Below are positions 25,470 through 37,700 of a stretch of 64,000 nucleotides of DNA, piece by piece. The notes beneath the pieces are model-generated. The model had not been told where the DNA came from and did no database searches. It saw only the letters and a program-made list of their open reading frames with translations. This stretch comes from Batillaria attramentaria (Eukaryota > Mollusca > Gastropoda > Batillariidae), in contig JACVVK020000146.1 in NCBI GenBank assembly GCA_018292915.2, positions 243,501-307,500 on the forward strand. The letters are read 5' to 3'. Position numbers and translations under genes: made by a program. Each line of letters starts with the position of its first letter. Position 1 is the stretch's first letter.

Positions 25470-28400
25470 GTAAGTACATGGGGAAGAGGGGAAGGTGAAA
25501 GTGAGAGAGAGGCAGGAGAGAGTGAGATGCCGCTACCGTTCTATCTCTTTCTCTCTCGCTCTCGTGAATGTCATAGCAGACGGCCTTTGAGGCTATTTTT
25601 ACCAAGGGCTGGCACCAGACCTTTTTGCTCTCCAGGTTGTTTGCTGTTTGGTCTGTTGCACCATTCCAAAAGACAGCTTCACCAAACATCCTTGGAAGGG
25701 TGGTGCAAATTGGTGTTATAGCAACAGATCATCCTATCAATAACTTTGTTTACAATAATCCCACAGCAGCCAGTGTATCGGCTGCTGAACATAATAGTTT
25801 TGTCCAGAGAAGAGGAGGTGGGCGTTTGTGTAACTGTTGCCAAACCAAAACTGTGCGGGCAGACTTCCATAGGGTAGCTGCTGTAAAATGATGTTCAGCA
25901 CATCCTTCTTTTGACCTTTGCAAAGTTTTTGGCAGTGATTCTAGTCTGCTAAATCAGGGTAATACACCAGATCACTGCTTCATTTGTCTTTTTGCTGCCG
26001 GACTTGAGATCTTGCTTTTGCGGCCATCTGATATTGCACTGATTTACAGCTCCAGGGGTTTACATCACTGAATAAAACATTTCTGTAAAATCCTTACTGT
26101 GCAGTTAAGTAACTGCTTATGCTATTGCACTTTATTTTAAATCAGCAGAAGGGCAAAACAAAAAGAATCTTACATGTACTTCATTTCTTATTCACACCGG
26201 TTCGATCCTTGACCGTATACATAAGATTGTCATGAAGTTTATTATATAATATGGGCTGGGTACTTGAGGTATCTTTGGTACATTTATTGTAAAGACCTGA
26301 CATGTAGCTATACATGTAGCACATATATATATGTATATATACAATAAGTATTTGTACTATGTGCTGTAGCCATTTTGAGTTTCTGCCACATCAAACTAAC
26401 CGAAGTAAAGAGACAGGAGTGTTGTCGGAGTACTGAGTGGTTTGACAGTGAGAAGTAGACCACAGTGTCTAATGATGAGTGATCAGCTGTCATGTTCTGC
26501 AGTATATAAGCTTGAGAGTTATGAATAATTTATGTATGGTCTGTTGAACACTCACATTTTCTGTATATCAACCTGATGATATGAAACTAAGTACTTTTCC
26601 ACAGCCAGGCCATTAATCAGCAGTGGGGCATCTATAATACATTACATGTATTCAGATTGAGACTTCCTTGCTTTTGAAGTTAAAACAGTGGCACATTCCC
26701 AGTTCACCTTCAACATCGTGAAACCTTTGCCTGGCATAGTCTTTGGATTGTAGGAGACAGGAACTGTTTCTTGTTGATGCGCATTTTCTGCCAGGTTTTC
26801 TGTTAGCTAGGGTTAACATCCTTCCAGGCCATCTAGCTTTGGTACACTACCCCGGATCAATACATGGGAACAACATTACTGGGTGGCTGTTTGTAGTGGC
26901 CTAGGCCGCACAGGGATGCAGTTTATTCATCCTGTCACTGTGGTAATTGTTGAAAGTACTGGCCTATTCATTATTCCACACAGCTTCTCTTTTTGGTCAT
27001 AATTAAGTGTTTCTCTGTTTTCTTCTGTGGCTATGTTTATCAAGTCACTTCAACTTTCAAGACAAGTATTTAGCCAGTAGCTGCGTGTGGGAGAGTTCAA
27101 ATGTCAATGCCAGGCAGTGGTCAGATATGCTAATGTGGTTATGTATGGGGAGAAATTTGGGCCCAGAGCAGGGAGAAAGCTCACGTTCACACATTCAGAG
27201 GTCAATACTTCACAAGTCAATGCAGTTCACATAAGAACACAAAAACACAATGTATTACATGTCTATTGACTTCCAAGTTCAGCTGTATACTTGTACACAC
27301 ACCAATCACAGTACGGGTTGATTATGATATTCTCACACTCACCTATTTCTAGTACACTCTATTTACTTTACATAAAGATGACATCTATGATCTAGCGTTT
27401 CAAGTGCGGAGGGAATGCAAGTGCAGCTAAGTTGCTTGATTTTGGCAGAGAATTCCAGAAGCTATTATCAGTACTCTTGCTACAGTTACTTTCCTGTATA
27501 GACTATTCAGCTTGACAAAGGCTGACTTAAGTAGGCTACATACATGTAAATTCATTTCCAGCTACCCTATATAGGCCCTAAAAACAGGACATATGTTTTC
27601 TCTTGTCGAGAGTATAGCATTAGTACATGTATGTGTAATACACTGCACTGCATATATATATATATATATTTAAAGTCATGATATACTATGAATTGGGATT
27701 CATACATGTATCTGTTGTATGAGCTTGTCCCAATCACAAAGGTGCTTGGCTTCTGCAGTTCAAACACTGAATACTGTATTATGAGGGATGCATGCTTTGG
27801 ACTCTCTCGCTTGGTGGTCTCACACTTGATGACCTGCATGTTTTACTATCTTTGTGAAGGATTTGGACATTACAAAGTCCGATTTATTTTCTTTGCATTG
27901 CAGTATGTTTCTGTTTACTGAGCGTTATTCCCACCGCATTTGATGCATCATAAACAGGACTCATTTATCATTATTTATTCTGATTCTGAAGTAGTGTTAT
28001 GTCTTGTGTGTTATGTGTACAGTGAAAGTGGTATTTGTAGAGCCATTGGGTCACTGTTTGCTTTGTACATTACAGTGAAAGCGGCAGGGGCGGTGTGCAT
28101 CCTTGGTCTCGGTGTTGGTCTAGGAACACTGTTCATCTACAGATTGTATCAACAGTACATACGCCCGTTCCTCGACCTCTGGGACAACAGTGAGACAGAG
28201 AAAAAAACACACGGCGACTGCAGTCTTTTTGTGGTAAGTGGGGGCATGTGGGGTGAAGGGGTAATTAGTCCAAAATGCACTGAATGCAGCTGAGAGTAAG
28301 AGAGCTCTGAAGAATGTTTACATTCAGAGCCGCCTGTCAGGCGTGGAACTTTTTGCAGACGTTGTGTATTCATGTATCTGAAAATCACAGGGTAGAGGGG

Positions 28401-28743
28401 GTTGTCATGTTGGTTCAGGTGGCCAGTTTTGCACAGACTTTGTTGTGTCCATAATAGATCTATACATTACATACCAGGCATGGCTGTGTGAAGCTGAAAA
28501 GGGAGAAAAGATCGTTTCACCTGGCCTCCAGGCACCATATGGTGAGGAAGAGCTCCTGATAGGTGGAGGAAGCATCAAAAATGGTCATCTTTCCGGCCTA
28601 CCTGTTAGTAGGCTAGTAGGTAGTACACCCACCACCTGTCAAAATAGGTGTTTGGTTGTCAAGGATATTTGGTGCAGTGTGAGAGGCGGTATAGTGCTGA
28701 TTTGTTGCACCTGGATACTGCATCACCTGGTCTGTGTGTGTCA

Positions 28744-28791
<48 letters not shown>

Positions 28792-31700
28792 ACACGTGTG
28801 ATGAGTCATGCCTGAATCTGTGTGCATTGATTTACCCCAACCAATATTTATGATTTGCTTTTGTGCCTCCCAAGTGTAGGCTGTGTGAGTCTGTGTTTTG
28901 TCTGTGTGTTTGTGTGTGCAACACAGAAGTCCTTGTTGCTGGTTTATCTTACAGAAACAGCTTCAGCATCAAGCTTTGCACAGTGGTACAGAAGTTGATG
29001 ACATGGCTTTTTCTAGGGTATCATTTTGAGTGGCCTGTCCTGAAGGTCAAGGTCACAGGGTTGTGATGAAAGTTGCATAAATGTATGTTTTGTTGCACAT
29101 TTGTATTCTTTGGCTGAGCAGCTGAACTCCCAGTTCCAGAGCAAGCCAAACTCTCATGGTCTTTCGTACAAACAAGTGTACTACACATATTTGACCTTAC
29201 CCAAAGATGTCATAACATATGTTGTCCAGTTTTTCTTTCAAAGGAATTTGTTCTTGTAGTGTGTGGAGGGGAGGGAGGGGTGAAAGCCGCAGAAAAAAAA
29301 TGTTACGTGTACAAACTGAAACGTGTGGGCGTGTGTTGCCCAACGCTGTACATTGTTAATCCTCCGAAAATGTGTCAACTTCTCTTAACTGCGGAGAGAA
29401 ACAACAGCACCATACCTTCTCCATCTCCACTCAGAAGATCAATACAGTAACGGTAAAGCAGAGTGGGAAGAGAAAGCGTAGGCAGACGTCAGCCACCCTA
29501 CACTCGCTGAGTCGGCATTTGGCATCTAAACAGCCTCTCCGTCTGTCTCTCACACACTATCGACCTTTTTCTGTGTGTGTGTGTGGGGGGGGGGGGGGGG
29601 GGGGGGTAAAGGGGGTGTGATTGGCAAGCAGTCTGTCAGGTGTTTAATTCGATAGGTGTAGGCAATTGCAGGAAGTTCTTTTATCACCAGAAATGTAGCA
29701 GCCTTTTTTCATTTTAGCAGAATGTACATGTTAGGATGACTGAGAATAGGCATGATTTGCAAGTGGAATCCGCCGGGGAATGTAATGCAGTATGTGTATG
29801 TTGTCTGAAATTAAAAAGATTTTGGGGTTTTTTCGTAACATTTAAAGTACATGTACTGGCATTAAAATCTGAATCAGAGTTGGGCAAAGCCAACTTGCGG
29901 TGTGAAGTGTAGTACAGCTAGTGTACCAGTATTCAGTTCTGAGCCTTGTTGTTTATGTCACATGATTGTTATTGTGAGCACTCCTTGTGCATTTCTGAAA
30001 ATGTGTACATGCATAATATATGTATACATTATGTCACACGATTGTTCTTATGAGCACTCCTTGTGCACATCTGAAAATGTGTACATGTACATACATACAT
30101 ACAGGTACAGTGTACAGTTTCATGTCGTGAGTTGTTTTTTAAAAAAAATCTGTCCCCTTCTCTCCCATTTACAAGCTATCTCAGTGAGTAATCAGCCGTT
30201 ATTTGATTGCCTTGTATGTGTAATGTAGTGATTTGCCTTCTGAATGAGGCCATTACCTTTCTAAGCCATCATCCAACAGACAACCACGTCAGTCAGGTTG
30301 GGGAGTAGTGAGTCATAGTACAGGTATTGAGCGCATGCACTTGATGGTAGCCATCATTGAACACATTACAGGCTGGCTTTTTCCAAATTAAAAAAAAAAA
30401 GAGAGAGAGAGAGAGAGAAATGTATTTGTCACACTGAGATTTATGTACCCAAGGGACACCAAGCAAATGTTTGTTGTTGGTGTTTTGTTGGGGGGGGGGG
30501 GGTGTCTTGAATAACCTGTTACATATCAAACTCAGTGCTGGCTCATGGGCTGTCTTCCAAGACAATCTACAAATCAACAAACAATGATACACGCACTAAG
30601 TACATGTGGCTCTTATCTTATCATGCCTTTTTATTGTTTCTGAGAAACATGCACCACCAAGGGGTGTAACTGATAATTGAACATTTTCCAGAATGATCAG
30701 TAACATAAACTCTTGTGGAGGGGTGTACGTTTACAATCTGTCTGACATGTCTTTTTAGAATCTGGATTTAATCAGGGAGGAAATCACACTAGTATCTTGT
30801 CCACCTATATTCATACATCAGTTACAAAACTGTTTGTAATTGCTTCCACTCCAAGAAACTCAGAAGAAAAAGAAGCTACATCAGCAAGAAGAAATAATGA
30901 TTTGTTAATAAATGGTTGAGAAGTTATCAGTATGACAGGGTTCCCGCAGAATATATTATTTTTAAAAAATCAAATTTGATGAAAAAAAATTGACTGGTTG
31001 ATTGATCCCTCGACCCTGTGTACAGTGGGGAATGTTGCGACATAGACCGGGATATACCTAGGCGTCGTGTGGTACTGTTTGTTGGCGCAGGTCAGCGGGG
31101 ACATATCTGTACCGAATCGATCTATTGAGTGCAAAACCCCTGGTGTGTTCCCCTCTCCCATTTTCCGGTGGTGTGCATAGTGTCATGTTGACCTGACGTA
31201 TGAAAAATATACTGAGCCCTGACAGTAACAGTGATATCGTGTGACTGGACATACATACTTACTACATGTGCCTCAAACTTTTACGTTTTCGTAACCATCA
31301 GGAGCTGTGTGTGTGTGTGTGCGTGCGTGTGTTTCTCAAAACCCCTCAAAGGGTGGAGTTGGGCACAGATCCAAGTAAGCGTCATGACATGTCAATTGTG
31401 TAACCGGTGTATTTGTCTTCTCCTCTCCCCCCCCCTTGCCCCCCCCCCCCTCCCCCAAGTTCGAATCCCGACTGTGGCCAAATTTTGTGCTGGCCTTTTT
31501 CTCGTTGCCCCGTCTTTGATATCACCCTTCTGTGGTGGAAAAGGACGTTAAACTGCCGAACACCCCCCCCCCCGCACGCACGTACACGCGCACGAAAATA
31601 GCCCTCTCTTTGGACAATGCCCACTCAAAAACATATTCAAGTGCAGGCACGGAGACACTTCCTAGTTACAATCGCCGTGCACTTTAAAAAGGAGAAGGGA

Positions 31701-34700
31701 AAATACAGTGGCTGTCAGTGGCGCTATGCGGAAAGCCAGCCTTACCAAACAAGGAGCCGGAAAGGCACAGCAGAAATTCCCCCGTAGTGGCTGACATCAA
31801 GCACGCTGTGTGCCATCACTCCATCTGAGATTATAATCACAGTCCGTATTGCGGGAAAAGGTGCCCTCATGAGACGTCTTTTACCTTATGGTTGCAGCTA
31901 CTTTCAGTTTCAGTCTGGTCTAGGCCGTTTCGGTCAGGTCTACAGTGTTCGATCTGCCACTGATTTGTCTTTGGTGAAACGGGCAGGGTGAGAGAGGGGC
32001 TTTTTTGTTCATGCAGCGGATTGGGTGAGGTTTTGTTTTGTGAAATTTCACAGTTAGTAGGGTGATCGAAAATGACTGATTCAGAGTGATGTGTGGGTTT
32101 CACAATTTTCTTTGACATTCTGTAAGTTTTACGACGCTTGAGATTTAGTACATGTATGCAGATTGACAATATTTTCTTGGCCGAGGACTTGAAGGAAGTG
32201 ATTTTCATCAAAATATGAGTCAATGCAGTAACACGTATCAGCACACTTTGTCCTCTTTGACTTTATGTCGGAAAGCACACGGCAGGGCGAACGTTTCTCT
32301 GAGCCTTTTGTGGCTTTTTAAAAAAAAAAAAAAAAAGTGACGAAGACCTGTGACAGGGAGCGACAGTGTCTTGCACCTGATACGCAGGCACTGGTGTGGC
32401 ACTGAACAAACCACTGGTGATTCATGTACCTTTCGTTGAAAAGACCTTGCCGTGTGAGAGTGAGTGACACAGTGTATTGCACCGGATACGCACGACTGGT
32501 ACGACAATAAACAAACAACAGTTGATTCGTGTACCGTTTCTTGTAATAGCAAGGGGTTCAGACTTACACGCTGATAATCATCTCCGCTTGCCCAAAACAT
32601 TGTCATCCAATACGTGTATCACTGATGTGACTATAATATGTATATTTTTAGCGCCTGAATTTGTTTAAACTGCCCTGGTAATTTTCTGACGTTTTCAGTC
32701 CTGTTAGGAAGCGCTTATCTTCAGAGTAAGCTAAGCTGCCTGCTGCGTGAACAAATTTATACAAATGAATAAGACTAATACAATCACTACACAGTCTAGA
32801 CGTATAATGTGATCCTTTGTTGGTTATTTCAGTCTCAAGTACTTTCAAACCACGCACAGGCAATAATACACACAAAAAAGAGCCAGTCCATCAAATTTAT
32901 CACATTTCCACTGAAAAAATGTCACATCGCGGTGCGTGTATGAGTAGGCAGACCTTAAAAAAAAAATGGAACACAGCGTCAGGCTTGACAAGATCGACAA
33001 AAATAGAATGTGGTGCAGCCCCCGCGTGTTTTCCGGCCCTGTTTCGGTTTGAAGTGGACGCGTGTAATGATAGTCACAGTCACGCCAACAGGCGCCTTAT
33101 CAGCAAACGTAGTTTTCGGTGCTTTCCTCATCATCGTATGACCCGACTGACGCAAGACAAGCCCAGTCTGGAGTATACATATATATAAAGTTAGCTACTG
33201 CTCTTCGTTCACAAGTAGTTTGTGAGTTCAAGTTGACACCGTCAGTCGTGCTTGGCTGTGTGTCACATTTTCAGTGTCGAAGATGAAGTTAGAAAAGAAA
33301 GTGCTACTCTCTGTGCCGTTTTATCGGTTCCAGCTTGGGTTTTCGTTTCATGGACATGCAAGATGGAAGGTAAACCAACAATATGTCGCAGAATTCTTCA
33401 CAACGTAGTCTCTGTTTAAGAGTACATCTTAGTCACATCAGTGAGCATCTGTCTGTCTGTCTGTATCAATCGGTCTCTCCCTCACTCAGATTCCAGAAGA
33501 CAGAATGTCTGGGTGTGTATTTTCAACACACGCACGCACATAATTACGTTGCTTATTTTCGCACTCTCGTTTGCATTTTCTTTCAAACTTTTAATCATAA
33601 AACTGTTATTAAATCTGTTCATCAATATCTCTGTAAGTCAGGTCAGTCATGCAGAGCACTTGCACTTTAGAAGCTGAAAAATACGTCCATCCCATGATTC
33701 AGTTTTGATACACGCACTTTATGACATGCATGTTCTTGACACGAAAGTGAAGACATTGTCAGGAAATACGATGTGACTTACGATGATACTGTACCTTCCT
33801 TAACTCGCCCAGCTTTTGTCAGCCATTGGTTGGGGTCAGCGTCATGTACATAGCACAGTTTCACTGCACATGTCATGATGTACCGGCGTAACATGTTTCC
33901 CTAATGAAATGAGAACAAGGAACTCTGACTAGGTCGCATACCGTTCACTCAAAGCAGACACAGGATAGTGATCGTGTACTGTGCATTGTGTCGGACTAGG
34001 TGGTAGGGATGAAGAGGTTATTCTGTTGTTTCTCTCTTGGCACCAGGATACCGGTAGGTGTTATAGCAGAATTCATTCCCCCCAACCCACCCCTCCCCTC
34101 CTCTCCTCTCCTCTCCTCTCCTCTGCATCCCTTGCTGAAGCTGGTTTGTGTGCGATCAGCTTCTGATGGCCCAGCGCATGTTAAAATTGGCTGTCTGCTC
34201 TGTTTAGGGACGTTTTTGCCTTTTGTGTATACCGACGGAGTTTGTGCTGATGATGCACTGCTGTCTGTGTGTGTTGCGCATCAGGCTGTGGTAACATTAT
34301 CTTTGGGTGTGACCTGGGGAACAACAAATTCCAAACACATCATGCTGATAGTGACAGTACACAGGTATCCGTGCATACCTACATTTGGGTGATGTGTGGC
34401 GGTTAAGCAGTATTCAAAACTGAGGGTCACTTTGACCATCTCTGTCAAATTCAGAGGGTCATTTTGTATACTCGGTGAAGTACATCCTCAAAATCTCTGC
34501 ATATGAGTGATTCTGAAGTCTGTGCGTTAGTTGACGCACGTATGTGTGTATTAAGGAACACTGTTAAGGTTATAGGGTCACACTCACAGGTTTCCTATTG
34601 GTTCTGTTCATTGATGTTTTACTGCCGTATGTCCTGTATACTGAATGTATTAAATTTCAGCTACTCTCTTCAGATGTCCATGCAGTAGTAATATATTGCC

Positions 34701-37700
34701 TTTGTCTTTCTCTCATGGCAGAATTTTCATTTTTCATTTCATACATGGCTGTTTACCTTGTTAATATTTTTTTTTTCTTCTGTCGCTGCAGGATTCCTCT
34801 GACAGTGCTGTCGATGGCGCCATGGGAAATAACTCCAGTGGCAAGGCCCCCTCAGTTTACTACTCCCCGCAATATGGAGTTGCTCTTGGAGGCAGAAGTC
34901 AACCTCCGCAACGCCAGCCACAATCGGTGGTGGACAGTGTACGCCTCAGGAGGCTTGGGACGCGACAGAAACCTGTACGCAATCACTCGACCAATAGGGA
35001 CGTTTCTAGTGGGCGTGTGCCAGACTTGAACCCATTGTACTGTGAAGCGAGTATCAGGGACTCCTTCTACTCCACGGCAGAGTCAGGATTCGAAACTCTG
35101 CCTGAATGCAATGAAGATGAGGAGGGCGAAGAGAACAAAGAGCTGAGCGCTTCTCTCAAAGAAAATTTCTCTGTCTCCTCTCTGAAAGAACGGAACGACA
35201 GATATTTCTCCTCTTCCAGTGGTGATCATACAAACTCCACAGGGGATGTGAGGACAGTTGTAAGCGGTGGCGGCGCACAAAATGACGATCACGGCGGCAA
35301 TCCATTGCAGCCAACCATTCATGCAGAGCACGCCCTGTCTTCACCAGTCAAATCGGCAAAGTCATCTCCCCATCACTCTGGTGGCAAAATCCCAGACTCA
35401 CATCTGCTGTCAGTGAAGAAGAGTTACGGTTACCCTAACAGTGACGACTTTGATTATGATCCTTCCCTCGATGCCTCAGAGTCTATACGCAGTTTCAACA
35501 GCAGTGCTGATGACTGGAGCTGGGAGGACGAAGAGAGAGACTCATCGCCTTTTCTCCACTCCCACCCGGCCATGTCAGACAGTCAGTTTCGACAGTCCCT
35601 CATGCAGAGGATAAGAGAATGGTCCAACTTTGCCGAGGAGTATGGGAAATCCAGGTCACCCACACCAGACTGTGCCTCTCCTCCCCGGTACATTCGACGG
35701 AGTCGGAGTTTAGACCGCCATCTTGGTGAACCAGCATTCACACCTGATGTGGACGTGGCACCTTCAGAACCGATCAAGGTGGAGGACACCACAACCAAGA
35801 ACCTAGAGTGTCTAGAAACGGAGCTGCATGATATACAGGATGAGTTTGAATCCATCACATCAAAGCTCCATGAACTTATAGAACGAGGAAGTAAGGATGA
35901 ACCCCAGCAACACACAAAGTCTAGTCCATCTCATCAGCAGCCTCACAGTCCCCACCGCCACCCCCATCATCACACCCGACCGCCTCAGGCGAACTCTGCC
36001 TTCTTCAGATCTCGGACTAAGTGGGAACGCGTGCCAAGTTTGTCGCGTTCAGACTCAAACCGCAGCTCACGAGCGAGCAGTGTTGAGTTCTCATGGGACT
36101 GTGGGGAGGTGGGGGCAAATGGTGACGGTGGGGAGGAGGGCCTGGAGATGGATGGGGTGAGGATGAACCCGGCATCAGTGGACCAGAAGGGAGACTGTAG
36201 TCAAAAAATGGTGGAAGGGACCACTTTTTGTGAAGGTGAGTGTGCACAGTACACTGTGCACGGGGATTGCCTGTTCTTTCACTTTTGTCCCCACTACATC
36301 TTTTTATTTAGCATTTTAAATTGTAAGGTAGTGTTGGCTGTCACTCTAATTCAGTCTTGCTTTCTTTGTTATTTTGGAAAGTGTGTGAACAGACAATGTT
36401 TTCTGAACTTCCATTTTTTTATACTGAGGCTTTCTTGCGCTGAGACATAGGTCCCTTCATTATAACTTGGTACAAATTTGGTTAGTAGAGTAAACAGGCA
36501 ACTTACAATGCACTACAAGGGGTCACCTCATTTGCCACATCATTCAGATTCTCTCGGGTGCAGGTAGCTCAGCCAGTATGGACACGATGTCATCTTATGG
36601 TTTGAAACATCCAAAGTTAAGCTGTTTACATTTATCGGGTACATGTATGTCAAAACGGAAATCAGGCTATTCAACTATCTGATGACTCAGGTACATTATC
36701 AGTGCATCAGTTGATAACTAGAGCTACCGGGCACACCACCGCTTTATCAGTGGAAACAGAACTGTCATCAGCATTACTGAACCTCTATTGAACTTGAAGG
36801 AAGCTACCGGTAGCATGACTTCCTCATCTGGTAGCAGCTGTTCTCAGCAGTTTTCTACAAGTACAGGTGACAATGACATTGACTCACTCAGTGGGTTTAT
36901 TTCCATTTGATAAAATATATACATGTGAATGTTCATAATGTATGTACTTTTTTTGTCACTTCACACCTTTTTTGGAGACAGGATTTCAGACAATTTCAGT
37001 TATAGTGAATGTATGGTCTGAAATAGTCAGGTTGCTGGTCCACAGTGTCCTGTTTGATGGGTAACCAGATCAGTGGGATGTTTGTGTAGGAACTGCTCAC
37101 AGTAGTGCATGTAGTTAAGTATGATGTACTCATAGTACGTTCTTAAGCTTGCTCAGATACAGATTGATCTTGTTTTCGGGGCGTGCATTTCCTGTATTGA
37201 TTCACCAAGCAGTACACAGTTTCAGTTTCATAAATTGTCTGTCTAGAGAAGCAGTAGTTTCAGTTACAGAGACTCTTGTTGATGGGTGTGTAAACTGAGG
37301 AAGTTTTGTTCCTTCTCAGCGTGTATGGTTATATATCTCAGGTTGAGTCTTGTTCGTTCTACCTGATAAGACCCCTGTCAGAAAAGCAAATGCTGATAGT
37401 GATAAGCTGGTGGTGGTTAGGTTTGGAAGTGGTTCAGAGCTGAAACGTTTGTGTGAAATGCGCTTGTGACATTGGGTTGATTGTGCATTACTATTGACAA
37501 GAAGTGCAGACTGTTTTATTTTCTTTTGGGCAAGAAGTATGAACAACTTAGTAATACTAATAGTCTAGAGTCTTTGAAGAATGAGTTTCTGGTTTGGCGA
37601 TCAGCACACTCTTTGGCACTTATGACACAAACAAAAGCAGATTTTGCAAAAATGGATGTTCTCCTTAGTAGCATTGCTAGGTTTATTGGGAGAAACACAG

